Below are positions 1-10,432 of a stretch of 64,000 nucleotides of DNA, one piece after another. The DNA lies in contig NC_020179.2 in assembly GCF_000224145.3 (NCBI RefSeq), positions 1,451,612 through 1,515,611 on the forward strand, written 5' to 3'. The position numbers were made by a program, and so were the translations under genes. This stretch comes from Ciona intestinalis. Its lineage: Eukaryota > Chordata > Ascidiacea > Phlebobranchia > Cionidae. The first letter of the stretch is position 1, and the number at the start of each line of letters is the position of its first letter. Under the pieces are notes generated by a model. It did no database searches, was not told the origin of the DNA, and saw only the letters and a program-made list of their open reading frames with translations.

Positions 1-32
1 NNNNNNNNNNNNNNNNNNNNNNNNNNNNNNNN
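1..32. other. assembly gap at window edge
   Basis: Run of N; nothing can be said about it. Confidence 0.99.
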
Positions 33-40
33 TATGTCTA

Positions 41-687
41 TTCTTTGTGGGTGAGGTCCCGCAGCGTGGCACGCCATGGGTCTTAGGTCAGGATTTGCCC
101 ATTACCCAACACACAGGGTGTCCGCATTAGACTTCACCAGTTTTTGAAGGGTGATACTCAGTGGTGCATCCAGGGGGGGGAGTTTGGGGGGTCGTGACTC
201 CCCTTTTAAACCAAAAAAAAAACCTTTTTAAAAAAAAATTAAAAAAACATTATTTTTTTGAAAAATTTTTTGATTAAAACTACCCCCCCCCCCTTATTTT
301 TTTCTGGCTGTGCCATTGGTGATACTGCATGGACCTTACTGTGTTTTTTTTAGCCTGCCGCTATTTATTCACTTACAATTAGTTTCCGATTTGCAGTTTT
401 CAATTGGTTCATCTATGGTGATTTCAGGAACAAATGGATGAGTCCACCGTGATAATATATCATGACTCACAACATCATATGAATGGAAGTTGTAAACCCT
501 TGAACAGTATCGTGAATTTGCAACGTGAGCGTGAATTTGGTTGCCTAGGAACTAAGGGAAAAACAGGGTAAAAAATTAAAGAATTTTAGTAGGTATTATT
601 GTATTAAAACTGGGGTAATGGGCCAATTCTGGCCTAAATCCTAGGACCCATTGCATGCCATGCTGCGGGACCTCACTCACATAGAAT
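41..687. mobile_element. terminal-inverted-repeat element, ~645 bp, non-coding
   Basis: The ends are long imperfect inverted repeats. The left end reads GTGAGGTCCCGCAGCGTGGC and runs into a TTGCCCATTACCC motif near 110. The reverse complement of 605-687 repeats this in the same order, with a few substitutions. No long reading frame lies between. Fragments with the same words (GGTCCTACAG, AATTTAGGCCAGAGTTG) recur near 33340, 49785, 56210, 56320 and 56470, so this is a dispersed family. The left target-site copy may be lost in the N run. It sits in the intron after exon 5 of EIF2B5 and carries a nested hAT-like element at 159-318. Confidence 0.6.
159..318. mobile_element. hAT-like MITE with 8-bp target duplication
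   Basis: A 160-bp non-coding element starting CAGTGGTGCATCCAG and ending CTGGCTGTGCCATTG, which are imperfect inverted repeats. It is flanked by the 8-bp direct repeat GTGATACT (151-158 and 319-326). The interior is G-, A- and C-homopolymer rich. An 8-bp duplication with CAGTGGYGY-type ends is typical of non-autonomous hAT elements. A relative lies at 55176-55282. Confidence 0.7.
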
Positions 688-1005
688 ATAGAGTTATTAG
701 AGTATAATAAAATAATTTTAAATATATGTGTCATAGTTGTGTTATGAGACTTTTAGCATGCAAAGTCAAAATTTGTTTGACTTTTTGACCCAAAAAAGGT
801 AAATTTCTTGTGACTTTTGGTAATAGTTAAATTGAATATGAGTTTTTCTTTTTCACAAAAAAAAAATTGAGTAGATTTTTAAAAAAAAAACAACTTTTCA
901 GAACAGGTCCCTAAAATATAATACACTCGTAAGTGTTAAGTAACAATATATACATAATACATACATATATAGTATATAACACTTAGATTGCTAACAGGAA
1001 CTAAC

Positions 1006-3697
1006 CTCTTCATTAATTAGCACACCCTTGATAAGGTCATACTGGGTTTGATAATCAAAGTTGTCGGTAAACAACTGGGGCACTTGTGGGGAACAAACCC
1101 ATATTCCTGTATCAGTAAGATCGTATCTTAATTCCACTCTGCTCTTTGGGTCTTGTAGTATGTTCTAGAAACAAAATAAAAAAAACATAATGAAAAAATG
1201 TAACTTGTTTTATCTAAAATTAAAGAATGAATGTAACTTGCTGCATGGCCAGAAAGGACAGTCTTTATAACACAGGTGTTCTGTTTCATACACCTCATGC
1301 CAGCTTCAAGTTACCATGTATGTTACTTACTTTGTGGATGATTATTTTTTATGTGTGGCTGATAATTTGGACAACCTATTAATGACCACTGGGTTGAAGC
1401 AATAGCTATTAAGTGTCTTGCCCAAGGACACATACGCACACAATGGTAGCAGCGAAGAGCCTTGAACCCATTATCTCTGGGTTACAGGCAGACGCGCTAA
1501 CCAACTGTGCTTCGGCACCAGACAAATAATACCAAAAATTAAATTTGCTTCTATAAAGTACTATAGGTGGAACATTGATTTGAGAGAGCATATTAGTATG
1601 GAAGGTTATATAGTAGGATGGAGGAAGATGGGACACCTTTAGCATATGATATCCAAATATCCTGATCCTGTTTTTAAACAGTTAATAACTATCTATGGGA
1701 GTCGTGAGTATAGGGTTTTATAATTCGTTGAATGTTTTTTGTTTACTACCAAATGGAACAGAAAAATAAAAGAAAAAGGTGGCCACCAACATGAATAAAC
1801 ATTTTAAAAGTTTTAACCATGTCCTCAAAACATTTAAACAAAAAAATATTAAAACCTTATAGAGATTAGCCTGTATGAAATACACAGCCAATTTTCACTT
1901 CACTTACCAAAGGAAAATTAACTTTAGAAGCTGCTTTGTTAAAACGATGATAATGGAGAACTCTGTTGGAGGAAAGGTCTAATGCTACGGCAATGTTGTC
2001 TTCCGGAGTACGGGAGCGATGAGCAGGTGAGGAAGATCGGAGCACCAATGTCATTAGAGGAGAATTTTTATCTTTTTCACGTCGATTTCTGTAAGGTGCA
2101 TACAATTTAAAATGGAGATTAGGCAGGGATAGTTTTTGGGGTAATTTTGTTTTTTTGGGGCTGATGGGACGATCCGGCGCCTATGTCAGTACGACATGGG
2201 TGTAACATTAAGGGTGCATGGATAATATGGCATATGTCACTCAAACTTTTAAAACAGAGGTAACATCACATGTTTTTAAAATCAAGTTTCAAGTGTAGAC
2301 CAGCTTTATTCTGCTGTTGTGTGCCTATATAACCACTTTGGCAAAAGTAGACTGCATTCACCACATTAATCAATGAGCTTCCTATTTTGGCTAACTTATG
2401 AGCTTAACTTGCATTTTTACAATGTCACATGGGATTTACTAAACATTTAAAAATTGTGACACCTATGTGAATGATAATGTTAAAATAATATTAAACACAT
2501 ATTATGGTCTGTTTAATCCATTTTAGAAAAATATATATATTATATATTGACACTCAAATATTTTATCTGTCATGACATTTTGCTGATTTGGCATATGGTT
2601 TACAGTTAGTGTCCTAAACAAATAACAACAGTATATGAGAGTTGTGAGGATACTTGTTTACTACCAAATGGGACAAGTCAAAACATCAGCATATAGACTT
2701 AAGAGTACCTTGTTTACGGTATGTGCAAATACTTACCTATGCTCTTCAAGTGCTACAGAAAGTTTTAAATTAGAAACAATGTCCCCTGGAACAATTAAAA
2801 AGTCTGTTTCGAATAAATTCTTTTGGTCTACATCTCTTAAAACGTCACCAACAGATGTGAGATCCTGGGAGCTTACTATTGTAACTTTACATGGAGAAGA
2901 CCTGTAGTTGAAAATACACTCAAAACCAATGGAATCCTTAGTCTTAGGTTACTATAAGTGTTATGAATCAATACACCGGTATTCTGTTTCATAAACATTG
3001 TGCCCAACTTAGTTTACCATATAGGTAGGCCCTATTATTAAATATTTAAAATGTACATAATATTCAAACTTGAATACATTTTTGGAATTTTTAAAACAGT
3101 GTGAAGTATATAGGAAATACATATATATATTTATTTATATTAGAAATGTAGAGTTACGTGTTTGCCCATTTGCTCTGCAGAATGTATTGCTTAACTTGGT
3201 CCAAGCAGTGGCACGCATACACATAGATATGCTTCACACCACATATGGATAGAAACTCAAGCGTGTATGAGATGAGAGGTTGGTTGGCAACTGGAAACAG
3301 ACACTAAAAATACAAAAAGGCTAGTGGTAATTATTGTACTTTTTAGAAGTTATTGTATATTATATATATTCATTTAGGAATTTTTTCTAAATATTTTATT
3401 AGTGTTTCAATTAACCCCCTGGAAAAGTATGTCAGAAATTGTTTTTATCTGGAAACACTGTAAAATGCTCATTAATTTAAAATGAGATATACCAAAAAAC
3501 GACAACATTTTCGGACAAAAGTTTTACTGGTCAGTAACTAAAGGGTTACTTAACAGCTCAAAACTGAAATAACAAATTACCCTCGGTCTGTTTTCAGTAA
3601 CTGGGTAAAATCGTTTATTGAAGCTGTCTGCAAGAACCACCGCCTCGAGAATGTTTTCTTGCTTAATTCCGACTTCTTTTTTACGTTTACCGGACAT
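1006..3697 (-). CDS. EIF2B5: Translation initiation factor eIF2B subunit epsilon, N-terminal part (exons 1-5, gene leaves the window)
   Basis: Catalytic epsilon subunit of the cytosolic eIF2B complex, which exchanges GDP for GTP on eIF2. Exons on the minus strand: 3581-3697 (start ATG at 3697-3695, MSGKRKKEVGIKQENILEAV), 3158-3303, 2737-2901, 1908-2088 and 1006-1164. All have GT donors and AG acceptors, and phases join to give 256 codons. The encoded part is the nucleotidyltransferase-like domain. It contains LADSFNKRFYPVT, LFPVANQPLISYTLEFL, SVGDVLRDVD, FLIVPGDIVSNLKL, RSRTPEDNIAVALD, SPQVPQLFTDNFDYQT and a final LINEE, all in the vertebrate order. The left-handed beta-helix and the HEAT domain should lie beyond the left edge. 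It is divergent from UCHL5, with 503 bp between the two start codons. The family call rests on remembered human EIF2B5 and is strong. Confidence 0.93.
1226..1521 (-). mobile_element. tRNA-derived SINE, near full length
   Basis: The head (right end) has a tRNA-like promoter: A-box-like GGTTAGCGCG and B-box-like GGGTTCAAGGC, read on the minus strand. The tail (left end) ends in GTTACATTCATTC. Intronic in EIF2B5. Confidence 0.8.
1611..1790 (+). mobile_element. Cimi-type MITE, right end degraded
   Basis: Begins TAGTAGGATGGAGGAAGATG and keeps the internal words ATATCCAAATATCCTGATC and TTTGTTTACTACC. The right inverted repeat is not recognisable. Confidence 0.85.
2630..2684 (+). mobile_element. 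MITE fragment
   Basis: Only the internal piece GAGAGTTGTGAGGATAC plus GTTTACTACCAAATGGGAC survives. Confidence 0.6.
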
Positions 3698-4200
3698 ACT
3701 TTAAATATAGCAGGTCGATTTACTACCAATATTTGAAAATTACGAGGTTTTTGGACCGATATTTCAAAAAATTGCATAAGAGAAAATTTTAACATGCAAT
3801 TGTGGTTTGTAGGGTATTACCCGTACAAGAAACCACCTATTTTAATAGAAATCTTAGGCCCAACTTTTTCTAGTTTAAAAAGCAGGTATTGAAATGCATT
3901 TAGGGCCTTAAACGGCTTTAATTTTATTCTGTTACAGCTAGTTTAATTTAAACTTAAAAAAAAAACAATCTTTAATTACCGCATTCATGATTTATCCACG
4001 GTTGTAATGAATGTAACGCCTTATTATTAAGACTTCAACTGACGCCTGTTGCTGGTCACGTGTACACTGTACACTTCTTGCGTGTGTACAAAGTAGTATT
4101 CTAGTTCAACTTTAACCAATAGTAGTGTATTCTCAGAATTGCAGAGTTCTGTCTCAAATACTTACTGTAATTTAAGTTAACTAAATTTTGCAAATGTAAA
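3698..4200. promoter_or_regulatory. Shared EIF2B5/UCHL5 divergent promoter region
   Basis: The only sequence between two head-to-head start codons. It holds a CACGTG E-box at 4057-4062, directly followed by the nested palindromes GTGTACAC and TGTACA. No TATA box is obvious in a fixed position. A role as a bidirectional housekeeping promoter is inferred from arrangement alone. Trans-splicing, common in Ciona, could blur the true 5' ends. Confidence 0.5.
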
Positions 4201-6014
4201 ATGAGCTCCGCTGGGGAATGGTGTCTTATCGAAAGCGACCCCGGAGTTTTTTCTGCCCTTATAAAAGACTTTGGCGTACTGGGAATACAAGTTGAAGAAA
4301 TATGCAGTTTGGACTCTGACAGCTTTAAAGATTTAAAGCCAGTTCATGGCTTAATTTTCCTATTCAAATACGATCAAGATATGAAAACTGAGGGCACAAT
4401 ACTAGACCAGACAACACAGAGTGATATTTTCTTTGCCAAACAAGTAATAAGCAACGCCTGTGCTACTCAGGCCATCATAAATATACTTCTAAATACAAAA
4501 CATAAAGATGTAGTGCTGGGCAGCACCCTTGAAGACTTCAGGAACTTCACACAGTGTTTTGATGCATCTATGCGGGGACTGGCTCTAAGCAATTCCAAAG
4601 TCATTCAGCAAGTTCACAACAGTTTTTCAAGGCAGCAAGTGTTTGAGTATGATGAAAAAGCTACGAAAAGTGAAGACAGCTATCATTTTGTGGGATATGT
4701 GCAAGTAAATGGCCGTGTTCTTGAACTAGATGGCTTGAAAAGTGGGCCAGTTGATCATGGTCCTGTAGAAGGGGATGATTGGATTGAAACAGTCAGGTAA
4801 ATGCAATTTTCACTTCAGTAATCTTGTATCCTTATCGGTTTGCATTGTTAATTTGTCTATAATAGCCGTCGTTTTGTTGCTAATTCCCCCTTTTTTTGTT
4901 ATATTAGTTAAACTGATTTCATGCATGTCATGAAATCAATTATTTAAAGAATCTGGGTACACATAGTAAAATGTTAATTGATAAAATCGCTCCAATTAAA
5001 GTATAGCCCAATGAGAAGTGAGAACCCTGGTTTTCACAAAGATAGGCACCCACGTGTATAACTATTTTTAATAATTTATGCCTTGAAAATTATTTACAGG
5101 CCAATTATTCAACGAAGAATCCAGCGGTACACTAGTGATGAAATACACTTTAACTTAATGGCAGTTGTGGGGGACAAAAAGATGATGCTGGAAAAAAAGA
5201 TTGAAAAATTAACTACTCTAATTGACGGGTACAATGACGCAATGGAAGAAGAAGGTATTTGGTTGTTAGTTATTTTGTTTATGGAAATACTACCAACATG
5301 TCACTTAATTCAGACAAATATCCAAATAGGAACTTTGTATACTTAAAATGTGTAAAACTAAAGACAGTGGACAGAATTGAATTTAGTTTTAGTTGAAATT
5401 TTAATATAATAATTGAAAAATATTAAGCTAATTATGGGACATGGTTGGGCAAAAGTCAATGTAAAAAAAACAGTTGTTTTTTCGGCGTCATAAAACACAG
5501 GCCAGAGGATATAGGTTCGTGGCACGGCACTGCAACTTTATGGGTAGTTTGTCCTCGGGAAAAACACCTACCGACAAATGATGCAACCCAGAGATCACTT
5601 ACTGGTTATCTTACCTGTCAACCATACAAAAAAAAATCCTAAACTCCAAGTCTCTAATTTTCCTCAAACTTTTATGTGGCAACTTGTAAGTGAATATGAG
5701 CATGGGAAACAGAACAAGCAAGTTATAACCGGCCTGCCATTTGAGAATAAGTTAGTTACATTTGTTTGTTTTTTTCAGAACAAAGAGTTCCTCTGGCAAT
5801 TCTAATGGAAAGTTTAGAACAATGCAAATGCTTGCTGAATGATGAGACTCAAAAGCGCCAAAGAAACCAAGTTGAAAACATCAGAAGAAAACATAACTAT
5901 CTCCCATTTATAATTGAAATGATTCGTATTTTGGCAGCAGAGGAAAAGCTGTTGCCATTGATAGAACATGCAAAAGAAAAAGTCAAGCCACAAAAATTAG
6001 CTCAAAATTTGTAA
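4201..6014 (+). CDS. UCHL5: Ubiquitin C-terminal hydrolase UCHL5 (UCH37)
   Basis: Cysteine deubiquitinase that works on the 19S proteasome (via RPN13) and in the INO80 complex. Exons: 4201-4796, 5100-5254 and 5779-6014; phases agree and give 328 residues, close to human UCHL5 at 329. The UCH catalytic domain fills exon 1. Expected active-site residues are present: Q81 and C87 in KQVISNACATQA, H162 in DSYHFVGYV, D177 in VLELDGLK. The C-terminal coiled-coil/DEUBAD region follows (RRIQRYTSDEIHFNLMAVV, then RRKHNYLPFIIEMIRILA), ending in a Lys-rich tail. The start ATG is preceded by AAATGTAAA and matches the human start in position. All catalytic features look intact. Confidence 0.96.
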
Positions 6015-6364
6015 ATGTGTTATTTGTCATTTAAAAATGGTTACGAAAATATAAGATTATCAAAAGAAATATATGTGTGTGTTTAAAGGGTCATACCAAC
6101 GAAAAAAATTAAAATTGTTTATGGATAGAGATGCTCAAATGTGATATAAAGGTACCAACAAGTTTCAAAAACCAAACGGCATGCATATAATCAAATATAT
6201 TAAAGTCTCTAATTCAAGAGGCCAGCGACCAGCATATTCATAATGCGGTTAACCGCAGCAGAGTTTATATTTAATGTCCGTATACGGACTTTGAAGCGAA
6301 CTAACAATACAGCACCGACGCGTCTGTGCTTTATCTTAGTTGTTTCGACGGCTTGTCTCCGTAG

Positions 6365-6436
6365 TCCTCGTTAGTATAGTGGTGAGTATCCCCGCCTGTC
6401 ACGCGGGAGACCGGGGTTCGATTCCCCGACGGGGAG
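6365..6436 (+). tRNA. tRNA-Asp (anticodon GTC)
   Basis: A 72-nt cloverleaf. The acceptor arm TCCTCGT pairs with ACGGGGA. The A box is TAGTATAGTGGTGAG, the anticodon loop is CTGTCAC with anticodon GTC, and the T arm is CCGGGGTTCGATTCCCCG. The sequence matches the animal tRNA-Asp consensus. No CCA is encoded, as expected. A run of T for Pol III stopping lies shortly downstream (CATTTTGATATTTT). Confidence 0.95.
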
Positions 6437-6872
6437 CACATTTTGATATTTTAACTTCTGTTAAATACTTATTTTCTTTCCATTTTGCTTTTGTTAATGT
6501 TACATCAACTTTTTTGCGAGTTTAATATTATTCCAATAAAACTAGAATAAATGAACGACATAAAACTATGACTTATTGAACACGTTATTGAACACGTTAG
6601 TGGTAATATAGATCCTTTTTCGTCGAACAGTTGTTCTTGGCTTTGTTGTTGTTGTTGCTGCTGATAGGGCGATTATTTTCCGCACTTATTCTAATTCTCA
6701 ATTCTGGCCTTTTTCTTTAATCTCTTGATTGAAATCAAATCGTAATACATATTTATAATTTTTAGACTGAATTTTCAGATTTAAAACCGCACGATGAGCG
6801 ATTAATTAACGATTACTTTCCTCATGCACTTTACATAGCGGAAACACTGTCTGGAGTTTGGTGGGAAACGAC

Positions 6873-7366
6873 CACAGAAATAAAAAAGAGTAGAACGCGC
6901 AACTGCTCAAAACCGTGATATATTCTTTTTTCTATTCACGTGACCGCCAACTCCGTCCCCATTTCCCTTCGTCTCCATTGTAAAAGATAGGCGCATAGTA
7001 TTTTTGGAAGGTTTTAGCTGTTTATTTTAAAAACTACACCAACTATTCAAGTTTGTTAGGCTAGTTTAGTTATTTGGTACGTTAACGCTTACAGTTTACC
7101 ACTTGTTTAGGAAATTTAATTATTTAAAAAAATTAATTAAAAATTTCAAACAAACGGTTTTTTAGAAATATATATATATTAGAAAATAGTTTTTTTACAC
7201 AATAACTTTAAATTAAGTCAAAAAACGAAGAAAAACTACACAAAACGTCATCGACTTCATTGACTACAATAGTAAACGGGAACGACCCGCGAAAGAGAGA
7301 CAGTGTATCGTGCTCTCTCCTTTGCCGACATTGGAGATGCGCCTTCTATTCTTTTTTATTTCTGTG
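6873..7366. mobile_element. hAT-like MITE, 494 bp, with 8-bp target duplication
   Basis: Left end CACAGAAATAAAAAAGAGTA and the reverse complement of the right end CACAGAAATAAAAAAGAATA form ~28-bp inverted repeats with two differences. The flanks carry the 8-bp direct repeat GAAACGAC (6865-6872 and 7367-7374). There is no coding capacity. The 8-bp duplication and length fit a non-autonomous hAT element. Confidence 0.8.
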
Positions 7367-7432
7367 GAAACGACGGCAAGCGTGTTATATCTGCACAACG
7401 ATTCACGACTGAATCAAACTATTAGCATTTAA

Positions 7433-7945
7433 GTGGGGACGCATTAAATGCACTACTCTTATACCGTATTATCATTAATCATAATTGAAACATTATTTTT
7501 AATTCAACATCATATGATTAATATTAACTTCTAACATTACCTAATTACTGCGTGATTATACGGTTTGTCAAAATTCATGAAAACAATCGTTTTTAAGCGA
7601 CCACAACGTTAACTAGTGTAAGTTTGCAATAAACACATGGTACAGGAGTTGTACAAAGCGTATTTACACATATTCTTTACCAATCACTCAATCCTCATAC
7701 GTCATAAGTTTCATTGGTTATAATACATGTATAAATACATTCTGCCTACTGCTCTACAGTCACCAATGGCGACTAGAACCCGTTTTGTTGGTTACTTCAG
7801 ATTTGTTTTTGATCGAGCCCAGTCGACAGTGTAGAAAAAGGGTTAACTAATATAGCAGGGTGGGGGTAGATGGGACACCTTTTCATTTTGTTTTCTCTTT
7901 TCATTTGGTAGTAAACAAAGAACATTTAATGAATTATAAAACCGT
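7433..7945. repeat. First copy of a ~510-bp duplication flanking a gap
   Basis: Sequence from GTGGGGACGCATTAAATGC onward is repeated nearly base for base at 7996-8503, with a handful of single differences. The copy ends exactly at the N run. Confidence 0.95.
7853..7945 (-). mobile_element. Cimi-type MITE cut by assembly gap
   Basis: Starts TAGCAGGGTGGGGG and stops in AAAACCGT at the gap, the same point where the second copy is interrupted by a nested element. Confidence 0.85.
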
Positions 7946-7995
7946 NNNNNNNNNNNNNNNNNNNNNNNNNNNNNNNNNNNNNNNNNNNNNNNNNN
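7946..7995. other. assembly gap (50 N)
   Basis: Round-number run of N between two near-identical copies; true size unknown. Confidence 0.99.
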
Positions 7996-8503
7996 GGGGA
8001 CGCATTAATGCACTACTCTTATACCGTATTATCATTAATCGTAATTGAAACATTATTTTTAATTCAACATCTTATGATTAATATTAACTTCTAACATTAC
8101 CTAATTACTGCGTGATTACGGTTTGTCGAAATTCATGAAAACAATCGTTTTTAAGCGACCACAACGTTAACTAGTGTAAGTTTACAATAAACACATGGTA
8201 CAGGAGTTGTACAAAGCGTATTCACACATATTCTTTACCAATCACTCAATCCTCATACGTCATAAGTTTCATTGGTTATAATACATGTATAAATACATTC
8301 TGCCTACTGCTCTAAAGTCACCAATGGCGACTAGAACCCGTTTTGTTGGTTACTTCAGATTTGTTTTTGATCGAGCCCAGTCGACAGTGTAGAAAAAGGG
8401 TTAACTAATATAGCAGGGTGGGGGTAGATGGGACACCTTTTCATTTTGTTTTCTCTTTTCATTTGGTAGTAAACAAAGAACATTTAATGAATTATAAAAC
8501 CGT
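7996..8503. repeat. Second copy of the ~510-bp duplication
   Basis: Repeats 7433-7945. The few differences (single-base changes and one-base indels) are of the kind seen between haplotypes in a highly polymorphic species. Confidence 0.95.
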
Positions 8504-9020
8504 TGTCGCAGAAATCTGGTTCCTCTAGAAAACTGGTTCCCACTCGCTACTTATAACTTATTTTATGGGGAATCTAGAACTTTGTTTCCGACTAAAAATA
8601 ACAGTTGTTAGATGCGACATACTTCGCAAATTTATGTTCAAGGATTTATCTTTTTAATAGAAATTTATGCTGTATTTTAACTTAAACTATACATTATGAC
8701 GTATCTCCAATGACCACTACCGTTAACACGTCATCAACAACGAAAAAGGACGACAAAACCTAAACTTTCACATTAAATAAAATAAACTATATAAAAACAT
8801 GAATATATTATTCATTCGGAACCAGGTTGAAAGATTTCTGATAAAAATGTACCATGTCTACGCATGCGCAGTAGCCAATGGGAACCAGATTTCTGGGGAA
8901 CCAGATTTCCGCGACACCGTATCTTCACGACTTCCACAGACCGTTTTTAATTGTTTAAAACACGATCAGGCTATTTGGATATTATGTGCTAAAGGTGTCC
9001 CATCTTCCCCGACTCTACTA
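8411..9020 (-). mobile_element. Cimi-type MITE split by a nested element
   Basis: Left part 8411-8503 and right part 8921-9020 together make one ordinary ~193-bp copy. The interruption is the element at 8504-8916. Confidence 0.85.
8504..8916. mobile_element. Nested 413-bp DNA element with 20-bp inverted ends
   Basis: Left end TGTCGCAGAAATCTGGTTCC; the reverse complement of the right end is TGTCGCGGAAATCTGGTTCC, one mismatch in 20. The flanking direct repeat is CCGT (8500-8503 and 8917-8920), suggesting a 4-bp target duplication. A second GGGAACCAGATTTCTGGGG block sits just inside the right end. It is non-coding and was inserted into a Cimi-type MITE, so it is the younger element. Confidence 0.8.
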
Positions 9021-10144
9021 TCTTATGCTAATTAGTTTAAAACGTGTTCATTCATTAGATCTGTGATCTCTTGTATTCTCTGATCCAGGTGGCATTGTTA
9101 CGTCAGAGTTTCCACTCATTGGTTTTAATCTCTATGATTGTACCTAGTTACCGATATTTTTGACTTTTTCGTGATGCATTGAAGCGTGACGGGGTACGAA
9201 ACAAATTACCAAATTTCCCATTGTTACGTCAGAGTTTCCACTCATTGGTTTTAATCTCTTTGGTGGTGAGCAGAGTCGTATAAACACCGAGTAGTCCAAC
9301 TGCCGTCTATGTGTGTCCGAAATAGAGCAAAAGTGGTGACTTTGACAAAGGGTTTAAACGAACTTGTTAAGTTTTGTTTGTGTTTTCCTATTGTGTGAAG
9401 GTGTAAAACAGCTTCTATTTACCTTGCCAAACATTTTTTAGAAAAAATGTATAAATTTAGCCGCATTAAATGACTAAAATGTCGCAAATCAACCGTTTTT
9501 AGGCCCAAGTTTTTCTGTAATTTACCGAAAAACAGACATTTTCCCTATACCTACTGTGTTATTTTGGACCCAAATTGCCGTTCAATTTGTGTTTTACGTA
9601 ACAATGGGTTGGACTACTCGGTATTTCTATGGCTCTGGTGGTGAGTATCCCCGCCTGTCACGCGGAAGACCGGGGTTCGATTCCCCGACGGGGAGCACTT
9701 TTTGATATTTTAACTTTTGTTAAATACTTGTATTCTTTCCATTTTGCTTTTGTTGCATCAACTTTTTTGCGAGTTTAATATTATTCCAAAAAAACTAGAA
9801 TAAATGAACGACATATAAAACTATGACTTACATTCTCTGATTGGGTAATAAAACTACAAAAGGGAACCAAGCCCAAGCGTGGGCTTCATGTGAAGTAGAT
9901 ACCGCAAGGTAAAAGGTGATGTAAGCTGTAGCGAGTGTTAAACTGGATATCTAATTTCAAAACAATACGTCAGAATACGCTTCATTTTTTAACTGGTATT
10001 ATAGCATCAGCAGCGTATAGCGGTACCGGTAAAGGGCTAGGTAAGTTCAATTAGCATACCTTATAAGTTTACAGAGTAAGTTCATTTAGCAAAAGTCTAG
10101 GTAAGTTCATTTAGCAAACTTTTCACGATGCAGCAATATAGGTG
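9021..10144. other. Intergenic sequence with a short internal duplication
   Basis: A 41-bp stretch at 9093-9133 recurs at 9219-9259. The tRNA-Asp-derived copy at 9638-9830 lies here. I see no coding sequence. Confidence 0.6.
9638..9695 (+). pseudogene. 5'-truncated tRNA-Asp copy
   Basis: Matches the tRNA-Asp gene from GTGGTGAG to the 3' end but lacks the first ~14 nt: the 5' acceptor strand and part of the D arm. A G-to-A change at the last anticodon-stem pair (GCGGAAGACC for GCGGGAGACC) further argues against function. Homology continues ~135 bp into the 3' flank (to 9830, matching 6437-6575), so the unit is tRNA 3' portion plus flank. Confidence 0.85.
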
Positions 10145-10334
10145 TAGTAGGGAGGAAAGACTGGACACCTTTAGCAAATAATATCCAAACACCCGGATCG
10201 TGTTTCAAACAATTACCAATGGTTTATGGGAGTCGTGAGGATACGGTTTTATCATTCGTTGAATGTTCTTTGTTTACTACCAAATGGAATGAGAAAACAG
10301 ACTGAAAAGGTGCCCCATCTTCCCCTACCCTACT
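10145..10334 (+). mobile_element. Cimi-type MITE
   Basis: Starts TAGTAGGGAGGAAAGACTGG and ends CCCCTACCCTACTATA. Lies ~100 bp before the lysozyme start codon. Confidence 0.85.
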
Positions 10335-10432
10335 ATATAATATGATGGCGCTATGTTCAAATATATACAGGAACAGGGCATTAAATAACGGATAATTTGT
10401 CTGTGTATCAAAGTATAACATTGTAAAATAAC

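Larger units (their letters stand above)
6015..7432. other. UCHL5 3' flank and intergenic sequence
   Basis: Apart from the tRNA-Asp gene and the hAT-like element listed separately, I see only AT-rich sequence and a short GTT/GCT microsatellite near 6645. No coding region is supported. Confidence 0.6.

Noticed and set aside
3158-3303. EIF2B5 exon 2 appeared to be missing
   Set aside because: On reading the minus strand it is present (LFPVANQPLISYTLEFL) with correct splice sites and phase.
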